A stretch of 6,826 nucleotides of DNA from Rickettsiales bacterium (GTDB taxonomy: Bacteria > Pseudomonadota > Alphaproteobacteria > Rickettsiales > UBA1997), in NCBI GenBank assembly GCA_947455845.1, contig CANGQE010000076.1:1-6826 (forward strand). Reading direction: 5' to 3'. The translations under genes and the position numbers were made by a program. Each line of letters begins with the position of its first letter. Positions within the stretch are counted from its first letter, which is position 1. Positions 1 through 6,781 of this stretch are shown piece after piece. A model generated the notes under the pieces. It was given only the letters and a program-made list of their open reading frames with translations, made no database searches and had not been told where the DNA came from.

Positions 1-442
1 GGAAAATTTTTTGTTCGTGTTTGTAGTAGTCGGGCAAGCAAGTTACAACTTGGCGACTCCAATCTAGAGAAAGTCCGATTGATTTTAAATCAGCGCTCAT
101 GGTTTTGATATTTTCCAGAGTCCAATTTTGGGGGTGAACTTTATGCTCTAGAGCAGCATTTTCAGCGGGTAAACCAAAGGCGTCAAAGCCCATCGGGTGC
201 AACACATTAAAGCCTTGTAACTTTTTAAAACGGGCAATGGCGTCCCCAATTGTATAGTTGCGCAAGTGACCCATGTGGATTTTTCCTGACGGGTAAGGAA
301 ACATTTCGAGCACGTAATATTTTTCTTTGGCCGAATTTTCATCGAACTTAAAAATATCTTTTTCTTCCCAAGTTTTCTGCCATTTTTTTTCGGCAAGTTT
401 GTGATTGTAGTTTGGAACTTCGTTTTTTTTGTCAGTAATCAT
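1..442 (-). CDS. leuS: Leucyl-tRNA synthetase, N-terminal part (cut by window edge)
   Basis: This class I aminoacyl-tRNA synthetase charges tRNA-Leu with leucine in the cytoplasm. Only the first 147 codons are present; the frame stays open to the left edge, so the gene is cut by the window and not broken. Seen directly: the N-terminal NYNHKLAEKKWQ block (residues 11-22), the EMFPYPSGKIHMGHLRNYT block with the class I HIGH signature as HMGH (56-59), the PMGFDAFGLPAENAA block (83-97), and a DWSR...YYKHEQ stretch (127-144). These are highly characteristic of bacterial LeuS. The editing domain and KMSKS loop lie outside the window. The ATG at 440-442 is chosen because the family's usual N-terminus follows it closely. 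It lies 18 bases after the TPR gene stop, with no clear Shine-Dalgarno sequence. Transcription is probably shared with the upstream genes. Confidence 0.97.
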   Translation of the reverse strand, partial: MITDKKNEVPNYNHKLAEKKWQKTWEEKDIFKFDENSAKEKYYVLEMFPYPSGKIHMGHLRNYTIGDAIARFKKLQGFNVLHPMGFDAFGLPAENAALEHKVHPQNWTLENIKTMSADLKSIGLSLDWSRQVVTCLPDYYKHEQKIF

Positions 443-460
443 TTTTAAAAAGAAATAGAT

Positions 461-3400
461 CTATCGCGAAGATGGACCGCGTAGGTTGTTAGGAGTATTT
501 GATTGTAATTTAGAAGGACTTTTATCCGCAGAATTTAGCGGGCTATTATTCGGAACTTTTTGACTCTCATCAGCACTAAAACCAACTTCATAAAAAGCTG
601 AAGCAGCTTGAGCAAAATTTCCTAAAGCAAGATGACACAAGGCAATATTACGTTTGGTACTAGCATAATTGGAATCTTTTTCTGCCATTGATATTTCATA
701 ATTTTCAATCGCACCTTGGTAGCGACCCATTGCGTAAAGAACGTCCGCTTTGCCGTTGTAAATTGATCTTCGGATTGCTGGCGTTAAAGATTCGGAATTT
801 ATTTCCAACTCTTTGTCGTAGCATTGGAGCGACTTTTTATTAGAACCTAAAGATTGGTATTGTTTGGCTAATTCATAATTACCTAAATTTTTTCTAACTC
901 CAAAATTCAATAATTTGTCGAAATATTTTTCCGCCTTATCGTCATCACCCTCTTTCATATATTTAGAGCCGATTCTAAATAGAGCATTTTCCACCTGTAA
1001 AATTATTTCTGAAGCTTGCGGCTTCAGCTTAAGAAATTTCTGAGACAATTCCAAAGTTGCATCTTTAGCTTCGCTCGGTTCCTTGCCCTCTTTCTGAAGA
1101 AAAGAGTTTAACTTATTTGAGATTCTATTCTCATATTTGGTGAGCCACGGATCATCTTTAGAAACTTTACCGTTAATCAACAAATCCAAGGCTTTATCAT
1201 AAAAAACTATACTACTTTGACGATTATTACCTTCGGAAATTGTCGCTAGATCGATATAAGCTTTGATGTGATTTGGATCTAAAAAAACCGCGCTGCGCAA
1301 ATGTGATTTAGCTTTTTCCCGATCACTCATCATTCGAAAAAATTCTTCATGTCCGGCCCTGTAGAGCAATTCCGCATCTTTGGGATTGATTTTAATCGCC
1401 GTCTCAAAAGCTTGCGCCGCTTCTCCATGTCGGTTCATACTAGAAAGGAAAGATCCTTTTTGGGCGTAAAGAGTAGCATCTTGAGGATGGAGCTCAAGCA
1501 AGTGATTACAAGAATCTAGAGCTTTTCCATAACCACGCTTGGCAGAGAATTCATTCATTTCCTGATAAAGAACCTGTTCGTAAAGATCTTTACTTGAGAA
1601 GTTAGAACCCGATCGAAATAAAGCTTTTTCTCGGAGTGTAGTAAGCGCAGCATCTTCGGGATTAATATCAAACAACTTCTCTGTCAGCCCTATTACCATC
1701 TCATAATTACCGGATTGGTAAAAATAGGAAACTTTACCCGCAATCTGTTGCAGGCGGTATGCAACAAAACCAGAGGAAGTTGTTGATTGATGGTTCGGAT
1801 CATTAGTGGCAATACTCAGCGCTTTACTGTAAGCATCGAAGGCTGCCGTATAATTCTTCATCTCTAAACTCACATCACCCAATTCCGCCTGAGCAAGAAT
1901 ATTGTCAGAATTTAAACTAACTGCTCGCTGCAAATATTGTAGAGCTTGCGGATATTTTTTTGAGCGCGCCAAAGCAATGCCGGCCTGATATTGTGAATTA
2001 GAATCTTCTTGATCCAGATTAGTAGCCGTAACCAAACTGGCCACCGCTTCTTCATATTTTTTTAATTTTAAAAGAGCGACTCCTTTGGAATAATGGTAGG
2101 AAGGATCTTGATCGTTAATTTTAATCAGTTGATTACTTGCATCTATTGCAATCTCAGGACCAGCTAGATTATTAGCTTCTTTTACCAAGTTTTGCACATA
2201 GTTCAACTCGTCAGCAACAGGTAATCCTAATCTTACTGATGACTTATCCTTGTTAAACCTAACTATTGAATTGCGAGGATCAATTACGAGTATCTTATCA
2301 CTTAGCTCAATCACCTCTTCATCAAGACCTTTAGCGTAAAAATCTTTCACCTTGGCCACTATTTTATTTAAGTAATATTGCTTTCTGGGACCGCGAGTTT
2401 TTTCATTGCCAATAAGATTTATCACTTCTCCATAAGATCTTAGAGCAGATTCATAATCCCTCACCTCGGGGTTAGATAAAACTTCCCCTAGTTCGTAATT
2501 AGCCTCGAGTAATTTGGGATTTTTGCTCACCGCTTTATCCAAATATTCCATGGCGAGATTGCTTTTACCTAAGCGTGCAGCGACATATCCAGCCTGATAA
2601 TATAGGTCAGCATTATCATAATTAAGTTCGAGAGCACGATCAAAACTTTTAGACGCTTCTTCATATTTTTTTAAACGAGTAAGAGCTAATCCCTTGAAAT
2701 AATTATAAGTCGGCCCGTTGGGATTTACCTCTAATAACTCATCACACGCTTCTAGGGCATCCTTAAATTTACGTCCCGCAATAAGTTTTTGTACCCTAGA
2801 AAATAAACTATCTTCGCTATCTTCAATCATTACCGACTTTTTCACTTCCTTGTCCGGAATTATCTGAAGTAATTTTTTTCTTAAACTTTGCGCCATCTCA
2901 CCACTAGCGGACGCTTCAAAATCACTGGTCTTTTCCGCAATTTGTTCGACACAAAAAATCACGTGCCCTTTATTTTCTTTAAAAGATTCATTCAGCGCCA
3001 GATCCAATGCGGCGTCATAAGCCTTAAAGGCTTTGGCATAATCTCCCATCTTTATATAAGCGTTACCTAATTCATATTGGGCAGTGAATCGAGTAGGATC
3101 TTTAACCGCTACCAGTAAATGTTGAATCGCTTCTTCAGGGCGGTTTAAAGTCAATGCTGTCTTGCCGGATTGGTAACGCCACTCTAAATCATTAGGGTCA
3201 AGTTTTATCGCTTGATCAAAGCTTTTGAGTGCCTCTTCCGGTTTTTTTAAATAGCTGAGAGATAGCCCTTTAAAATAATGCAAAGAGCCATTTTCCGGAT
3301 CATGCTTTATTAACTCATTACATAAATCTGAAGATTGTTTAAATTTACCTTGGCTAAAAAAACTCTTCATTTCCACAGCAAAATCTTGCGTGTAACCGGC

Positions 3401-4078
3401 TTTACTCAAAGAGAACTCTGCTCCTTCCAAATCTCTTACTTTTTGGAAATCTGCTACCGACTTACGGAAGCCTTGCGTTTCGTAAAAAACCACACCTCTT
3501 TTGCGATATAAAACCGAATCTTGCGGTGCAAGGATGATGGCGTAGTCCAGATCTCGTTTTGCCAATTTAGAATTACCTGAATCAATCAAAGAAATCGCCC
3601 TACCCTTGTGCATTTCAACTTTTAAACTTGTAGGATCAGTATCTTTAAGTTTGACCACTCCCTTGCTGTAACAATCTAAAGCCGAGCTGCTATTGCCGGT
3701 CTCCAAATAAATTCTGCCTAATTGGGAATATAAGACGGGATTATTAGCATCTGTAGCAATCGCATCTTGCAGGGATTTTATTTGCTGTTGTTGCTGCGAT
3801 GAGCCTTCTGTTACAATTCTTAACTTTCTGCGATTTGTTGGTTTATCTTCCGCAGCAAAAACTTTATTTTTTAGCCAATTTAGAGGAGCTGAGGCGTAAG
3901 CCCCCGCAACAAAAGCGGGGTTATTTCTTTGCACCATTGTCGCTAACACCGCATTAACTGACGAGTTATCCGTCCGACTAGAATTTTCAGCAGAATCAAT
4001 TACCACCCCCAGCAAAGCATCAGAATGCTTTGCTAGATCTTGAACCGTGCTCATCGGGGTAATTGGAAGTTTACTCAT
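461..4078 (-). CDS. Giant tetratricopeptide-repeat (TPR) protein, 1205 residues
   Basis: I do not recognise a named family beyond TPR. The first ~110 residues are not TPR: no signal peptide, a Gln run at 95-99 and a basic patch near 83-87. From ~113 to ~1168 the protein is almost all TPR helices, with the usual pattern (Y-x-x-G at helix A, Y/F-x-x-A-x-x-x-[FY]-x-x-A at helix B, D/N-P turns). Clear units include 267-296, 459-486, 662-688 and 1103-1136. Residues ~235-1034 form four tandem modules of about 200 residues. The last ~40 residues are polar, rich in Ser, Asn and Pro, and end in Arg. No enzyme motif or transmembrane segment is visible, so a cytoplasmic scaffold or binding role is most likely. 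The start is 8 bases after the virB9 stop, with a weak AGGT upstream. Position suggests a T4SS link (chaperone, scaffold or substrate), which is inference. Confidence 0.93.
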   Translation of the reverse strand: MSKLPITPMSTVQDLAKHSDALLGVVIDSAENSSRTDNSSVNAVLATMVQRNNPAFVAGAYASAPLNWLKNKVFAAEDKPTNRRKLRIVTEGSSQQQQQIKSLQDAIATDANNPVLYSQLGRIYLETGNSSSALDCYSKGVVKLKDTDPTSLKVEMHKGRAISLIDSGNSKLAKRDLDYAIILAPQDSVLYRKRGVVFYETQGFRKSVADFQKVRDLEGAEFSLSKAGYTQDFAVEMKSFFSQGKFKQSSDLCNELIKHDPENGSLHYFKGLSLSYLKKPEEALKSFDQAIKLDPNDLEWRYQSGKTALTLNRPEEAIQHLLVAVKDPTRFTAQYELGNAYIKMGDYAKAFKAYDAALDLALNESFKENKGHVIFCVEQIAEKTSDFEASASGEMAQSLRKKLLQIIPDKEVKKSVMIEDSEDSLFSRVQKLIAGRKFKDALEACDELLEVNPNGPTYNYFKGLALTRLKKYEEASKSFDRALELNYDNADLYYQAGYVAARLGKSNLAMEYLDKAVSKNPKLLEANYELGEVLSNPEVRDYESALRSYGEVINLIGNEKTRGPRKQYYLNKIVAKVKDFYAKGLDEEVIELSDKILVIDPRNSIVRFNKDKSSVRLGLPVADELNYVQNLVKEANNLAGPEIAIDASNQLIKINDQDPSYHYSKGVALLKLKKYEEAVASLVTATNLDQEDSNSQYQAGIALARSKKYPQALQYLQRAVSLNSDNILAQAELGDVSLEMKNYTAAFDAYSKALSIATNDPNHQSTTSSGFVAYRLQQIAGKVSYFYQSGNYEMVIGLTEKLFDINPEDAALTTLREKALFRSGSNFSSKDLYEQVLYQEMNEFSAKRGYGKALDSCNHLLELHPQDATLYAQKGSFLSSMNRHGEAAQAFETAIKINPKDAELLYRAGHEEFFRMMSDREKAKSHLRSAVFLDPNHIKAYIDLATISEGNNRQSSIVFYDKALDLLINGKVSKDDPWLTKYENRISNKLNSFLQKEGKEPSEAKDATLELSQKFLKLKPQASEIILQVENALFRIGSKYMKEGDDDKAEKYFDKLLNFGVRKNLGNYELAKQYQSLGSNKKSLQCYDKELEINSESLTPAIRRSIYNGKADVLYAMGRYQGAIENYEISMAEKDSNYASTKRNIALCHLALGNFAQAASAFYEVGFSADESQKVPNNSPLNSADKSPSKLQSNTPNNLRGPSSR
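977..3376 (-). repeat. Four tandem ~200-residue super-repeats inside the TPR gene
   Basis: Four in-frame modules follow one another: residues ~235-424 (2807-3376), ~425-620 (2219-2806), ~621-829 (1592-2218) and ~830-1034 (977-1591). Each has the same order of landmarks: an [IL]..CN/D-L[IL] helix with a D/N-P turn, then HYFKG(L/V)xLxxLKKYEEA or a variant, a YQAGxAxAR-like unit, an A-x-YELG unit, a Y/D-Y-x-x-A-x-x-[AS]Y unit, and an I-x-x-K[VTL]xxF block before the next module. The aligned Tyr of the second landmark is at 268, 460, 663 and 871, giving spacings of 192, 203 and 208 residues. Module 4 is the most diverged. Boundaries were set by eye and may shift by about ten residues. Confidence 0.8.
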
Positions 4079-4086
4079 TCTTTTAC

Positions 4087-4959
4087 CTATTGAGTTGGAC
4101 GCTTCAGATCTAGGTTAGGCATTATATTTGGCACTTGTTGCGGCTCATTGGGATTTTGGAAATGAGTTACGTTAGGAGTGCCATCCTTGCTTTTCAAAGT
4201 TGATTGCTTAACGCGGCCATTGACGTAAAGATTAGTGTTGTAAACACAGACAATCTCGTCGCCATTACGCAAAGTAAATTGTGGCGACACGCGCTCAACG
4301 ATGATGTAAGCACCCGCTGATCTGAAGTTAACTAACGACTCGAAACCACTGGAATCAACACTAAATACCGCCGGAATTTCAGCATTTTTCTTGGCGAATT
4401 GGAAGTAAGTAAATTCACCATTATCAAAGACTTTCGCCGGAGCAATTGAAGGCTCTCCCGTATATTGGTAATTGAAATTATAAATTGAGAGATCGCGCAT
4501 GTCGGGCTCATCCGAGAGTGTAACTTTTGGAAATGACACGATATTTTTATCTTTCTCGTCAGGGTAAACAAATTTAGCGACGAAGATTAAATCCTTGTCC
4601 GAAATTCCCTTAGCTTCTTTGGCCATCAACTCAAAATGGTAAACCCGCTTGCTACTAATTACCGTCATGTTGGTTTCGGAATTATCTTCACCGACAGGTT
4701 TTAAAAATAGACGATTTCCTAAATGTTCAAACAACCACAAAGAAGGATTACCCATCGAAATTGTGCCGATAGTTTCGCCTTCTTCAAACTCGATAAAACC
4801 TTGATAGGTGTAGTGCCCGAGATAGCGATAAACATCGTTAGGATTGTAAATGTAACTTCTGAATTTTTTTTCAGTGCCCAAATAGCGAGGAAATTGTGAA
4901 GCCTCTGCCAAAGAAGACAGAGAGCAGATTGCAAGAAAGAGGAATAAAAATTTTCTCAT
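4087..4959 (-). CDS. virB9: VirB9-family T4SS outer-membrane core-complex protein
   Basis: VirB9 forms the periplasmic/outer-membrane layer of the T4SS core with VirB7 and VirB10. The 290-residue length is normal for the family. Visible parts: a signal peptide (basic MRK, hydrophobic 4-18, likely cleavage after AEA at 18-20); an N-terminal domain ending in the conserved RVYHFEL (105-111); a linker; and a C-terminal domain with YNFNYQYTG (160-168), KVFDNGEFTYFQF (176-188), IPAVFSVD (195-202) and YIIVERVSPQFTLRNGDEIVCVYN (218-241), the region that packs against VirB7 and VirB10 in solved cores. A Pro/Asn/Gln-rich tail (~258-290) follows. C12 lacks a lipobox residue at -1, so it is not called a lipoprotein. 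The ATG overlaps the virB8 stop as ATGA, which implies translational coupling. No virB10 follows. Confidence 0.95.
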   Translation of the reverse strand: MRKFLFLFLAICSLSSLAEASQFPRYLGTEKKFRSYIYNPNDVYRYLGHYTYQGFIEFEEGETIGTISMGNPSLWLFEHLGNRLFLKPVGEDNSETNMTVISSKRVYHFELMAKEAKGISDKDLIFVAKFVYPDEKDKNIVSFPKVTLSDEPDMRDLSIYNFNYQYTGEPSIAPAKVFDNGEFTYFQFAKKNAEIPAVFSVDSSGFESLVNFRSAGAYIIVERVSPQFTLRNGDEIVCVYNTNLYVNGRVKQSTLKSKDGTPNVTHFQNPNEPQQVPNIMPNLDLKRPTQ

Positions 4960-5789
4960 TTTACTTTGTAAAGTTTGTAACCGTTAACATTAAAATTTAG
5001 CATCCCATGCCCTTCTTTATTTACGCCGCCAAAAATAAAGCTAACTTTAACGATGAAGCGCTCTCTAGTTTCTGTAGGAGTACTGCTTTCGACACTCTTA
5101 ACCCTTGTTACAGTATAAAACCTAACTTCAGCTTCGGTAGGAATTTTATTAGTAAGATATTCACGAGCCTTAATAGCAATACTTTGTGACTCTTTTTGCA
5201 CTAATTTTACCGATTCAATTTCAACTCTTTTACTGACGGACTGACCAAAATGATTGATTGGGCTGTCAGGATTATCCTTACTCATTATTAGTTGAAAAAC
5301 TCGATATTCCGCAGCTGATGAGGTGTTCCTGACTCGGTTAAATTTATTATTAACGTCGGAAATTTCTGCTTTGCTAAAATCAAAGCCTTCCCGATCTTCG
5401 ACGTAGGTTGCAATCAAATATTTTGCCACTGCCTCATCCACAGTTTTAACCGAAGGATCGTAGCCCGCATCACCTTTTCTTGGCTTCAAGGCGACTAGGT
5501 TGGGAAAGGAAACTGACTGATCTTGTGCTTTGATAAATACCGGAACTTCTTCAACTAAGGGAAAAGCGCTTTGCACCATTTGTATCAAAAAATACAACAC
5601 CACTGCAGCAAGCATCGCACCAAAAATCAGCATTGTGCGATCACAAATTGGCGTCACATAACGGAAAAAATACCAATTTACGGCATCTTTAAAATAGCTA
5701 CCATTAGCCACAGATGATTTAATAAATTCAAAATATTCATCCGCTTCTTCTTGGCTTTCTTTTGTGATTTCTTCGAGCTTTTGTTCCAT
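4956..5789 (-). CDS. virB8: VirB8-family T4SS inner-membrane assembly protein
   Basis: VirB8 is a bitopic inner-membrane protein that nucleates T4SS assembly and contacts VirB9 and VirB10. The 277 residues comprise a charged, Glu-rich cytoplasmic N-terminus (1-50), one transmembrane helix (about 52-72) and a periplasmic NTF2-like domain (about 80-277). Rickettsiales-like stretches are VSFPNLVALKPRKGDAGYDP (93-112), VDEAVAKYL (117-125), DREGFDFSKAEISDVNNKFN (132-151), EYRVFQ (161-166) and MSKDNPDSP (169-177). The C-terminal NPxG motif typical of VirB8 appears here as NVNGY (267-271), without the Pro. The ATG at 5787-5789 begins 51 bases after the CinA-like stop. No good Shine-Dalgarno is seen, but a TATAAT lies in that gap, so transcription may begin there. 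Its stop overlaps the virB9 start by 4 bases. Confidence 0.95.
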   Translation of the reverse strand: MEQKLEEITKESQEEADEYFEFIKSSVANGSYFKDAVNWYFFRYVTPICDRTMLIFGAMLAAVVLYFLIQMVQSAFPLVEEVPVFIKAQDQSVSFPNLVALKPRKGDAGYDPSVKTVDEAVAKYLIATYVEDREGFDFSKAEISDVNNKFNRVRNTSSAAEYRVFQLIMSKDNPDSPINHFGQSVSKRVEIESVKLVQKESQSIAIKAREYLTNKIPTEAEVRFYTVTRVKSVESSTPTETRERFIVKVSFIFGGVNKEGHGMLNFNVNGYKLYKVK

Positions 5790-5823
5790 TTATAAGAATA
5801 GGTTTATAGCCGTTGGGCAGATA

Positions 5824-5829
5824 ATTATA
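5824..5829 (-). promoter_or_regulatory. Possible -10 element upstream of virB8
   Basis: A perfect TATAAT reads on the minus strand in the 51-base gap between the CinA-like gene and virB8, about 35 bases before the virB8 ATG. No TTGACA-like -35 is found at 16-18 bases; TTGTTA at 5852-5857 lies 22 bases away, which is too far. In AT-rich DNA such a hexamer can arise by chance. If real, it would let virB8, virB9, the TPR gene and leuS be transcribed separately from the CinA-like gene. Confidence 0.28.
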
Positions 5830-5840
5830 TTTCGTCGAGC

Positions 5841-6590
5841 TTATTCTGATTTAACAATCGCAAGTACCGAATCTTTTTGTATTTTTTGTACAATCTCAAT
5901 CATTTCACTAACTGATTGATCGATTAAATCATAATCAATACCGCGAAATACCAGAGAAGTGCCGTTATCGGAAGGATAGCTTCCCATTACCACCTGCGGA
6001 TATTTCTGCTGTAGATCAAAAAAATCTTTAGCAATAATTCCTTCGGTTAGGGAAATTTTTATTTCCTGAGATCTGGTTTTTTTACCGCCGAACATTTCTT
6101 TTTTGGCCGACTCAACCATTGTTTTAAAAATTTTCGGTACACCAGCCATTACAAAAACATTTTCAACAGCAAAACCTGAAGGTGATAAAATTTCATTTTT
6201 TAACAACCTTGCTTTGCTAGGCACTAAAGCCATTTTCATGCGCGCTTCGTTCAAGTTTTCTTCGCCGTAATATTTTAACAGAAGCTGCATCGCCTCTTCA
6301 TTTTTTACCAACGTATCCTCAAATGCTTTAGCAATTGCCAATGAGGTTATGTCATCATGAGTTGGTCCAACGCCACCACTGGTAAAAACATAATCATATT
6401 TTTTACGCATGGCATTCACCGCTTCTATGATTTCAATTTCATTGTCAGGAATAACCCGCACTTCATGTAAATTAACCCCAATCTCACTTAAACCACGAGC
6501 CAAAAAATTGAGATTCTCATCCTGAGTCCGACCTGACAAAATCTCATCTCCGATTATTATCAGAGCCGCTGTTACAGTTTTGTGCGTCAT
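5841..6590 (-). CDS. CinA-like N-terminal (MoCF_biosynth/COG1058) domain protein
   Basis: The 249-residue protein matches the N-terminal domain of CinA (competence/damage-inducible protein A). Visible motifs are TAALIIIGDEILSGRTQD (7-24), TSGGVGPTHDDIT (70-82), the ARMKMALVPSKARLL region (116-130), a PSGFAV (136-142) to MAGVP (148-152) pair matching the family's LPGVP-like loop, and GSYPS (203-207). The C-terminal PncC nicotinamide-nucleotide amidase domain of full CinA (~410 residues) is absent; the gene ends cleanly at TAA. The family fold binds molybdopterin in MoaB/MogA, and in CinA it has been linked to ADP-ribose pyrophosphatase activity. The activity here is unknown. The ATG at 6588-6590 is chosen because family similarity begins there. 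An in-frame GTG at 6677 would add 29 residues translated from a REP-like hairpin and a tRNA fragment, which is not credible. Confidence 0.93.
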   Translation of the reverse strand: MTHKTVTAALIIIGDEILSGRTQDENLNFLARGLSEIGVNLHEVRVIPDNEIEIIEAVNAMRKKYDYVFTSGGVGPTHDDITSLAIAKAFEDTLVKNEEAMQLLLKYYGEENLNEARMKMALVPSKARLLKNEILSPSGFAVENVFVMAGVPKIFKTMVESAKKEMFGGKKTRSQEIKISLTEGIIAKDFFDLQQKYPQVVMGSYPSDNGTSLVFRGIDYDLIDQSVSEMIEIVQKIQKDSVLAIVKSE

Positions 6591-6624
6591 AATAATTAAT
6601 ATTAAATTAAAACCACATTTGCCA

Positions 6625-6653
6625 CTAGATCCCCGCCTTCGCGGGGATGACAG
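6625..6653. repeat. REP-like GC-rich palindromic repeat
   Basis: ATCCCCGC (6629-6636), loop CTTC (6637-6640) and GCGGGGAT (6641-6648) form a perfect 8-bp stem, followed by GACAG. This is the widespread proteobacterial REP-like unit of the type GTCATCCCCGCGAAGGCGGGGAT. It stands out as a GC-rich island in AT-rich DNA, 35 bases before the CinA-like start. It may act as a transcript-end or processing hairpin for the upstream tRNA, or may simply be a dispersed repeat. Other copies in the genome are expected but cannot be checked here. Confidence 0.75.
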
Positions 6654-6660
6654 AACGGAG

Positions 6661-6702
6661 TAGAATTTTTGGTGCACCCGGCGGGATTTGAACCCACAAC
6701 CT
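6661..6702 (-). repeat. Duplicated tRNA 3' end (T arm, acceptor strand, CCA), attachment-site-like
   Basis: This 42-base stretch repeats 6781-6821 in the same orientation; the only difference is one extra A at the 5' flank (TAGAATTTTT against TAGATTTTT). On the minus strand it holds variable-loop AGGTT (6698-6702), the full T arm GTGGG-TTCAAAT-CCCGC (6681-6697), the acceptor 3' strand CGGGTGC (6674-6680), discriminator A and CCA (6670-6672). Identity stops exactly where the anticodon stem would begin, and no D arm, anticodon arm or 5' acceptor strand follows, so it cannot be a functional tRNA. A tRNA gene followed by a direct copy of its own 3' end is the usual footprint of tyrosine-recombinase integration. 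A partial tandem duplication is the alternative. Confidence 0.75.
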
Positions 6703-6713
6703 ACACTAAAGTT

Positions 6714-6737
6714 TAAATCAAGGCGAGCCTTGATTTA
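6714..6737. repeat. Perfect inverted repeat, 11-bp stem
   Basis: TAAATCAAGGC (6714-6724) and GCCTTGATTTA (6727-6737) are exact inverted copies around a GA centre; the RNA hairpin would probably open to a four-base loop. It lies in the spacer between the two tRNA 3' copies. No U-tract follows on either strand, so it is not a classical rho-independent terminator. Confidence 0.7.
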
Positions 6738-6747
6738 GAGGGGTCGA

Positions 6748-6781
6748 ATTAAGTCATTAAGGGCGGCCTTAATGACTTAAT
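6748..6781. repeat. Perfect inverted repeat, 15-bp stem
   Basis: ATTAAGTCATTAAGG (6748-6762) and CCTTAATGACTTAAT (6767-6781) pair without mismatch around GCGG. On the minus strand the hairpin begins 7 bases after the tRNA CCA, where a tRNA transcript would end or be processed. A poly-U run is missing, so terminator function is uncertain. Its AAGG/CCTT core near the loop resembles the neighbouring hairpin at 6714-6737, so the two may be related palindromic elements. Confidence 0.75.

Noticed and set aside
148..396. Minus-strand open frame of 82 codons
   Set aside because: It overlaps the leuS reading frame, whose translation shows unmistakable LeuS motifs; this frame has no recognisable content.
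455..464. ATAGATCTAT palindrome at the TPR stop/leuS junction
   Set aside because: Ten bases is too short to be notable in AT-rich DNA, and there is no further extension of the symmetry.
2888..3070. Plus-strand open frame of 60 codons
   Set aside because: It lies wholly inside the TPR gene on the opposite strand and shows no domain, start signal or composition of its own.
3779..3796. Gln-codon run (residues 95-99 of the TPR protein) as a variable microsatellite
   Set aside because: Only five codons with mixed CAA and CAG, so slippage is unlikely.
4924..4926. VirB9 Cys12 as a possible lipoprotein cysteine
   Set aside because: The preceding residues are L-A-I, so the -1 position is not Gly, Ala or Ser; a normal signal peptidase I site (AEA at 18-20) fits better.
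4332..4934. Two further minus-strand frames (4332-4571, 4719-4934) inside virB9
   Set aside because: They are out-of-frame shadows of a clearly conserved VirB9 sequence.
5007..5189. Plus-strand open frame of 60 codons opposite virB8
   Set aside because: It is antisense to a well-supported VirB8 and has no features of its own.
6714..6781. The two hairpins as rho-independent terminators or as a CRISPR-type array
   Set aside because: Neither stem is followed by a T-tract on either strand, and the two repeats differ in sequence and length with no regular spacer.
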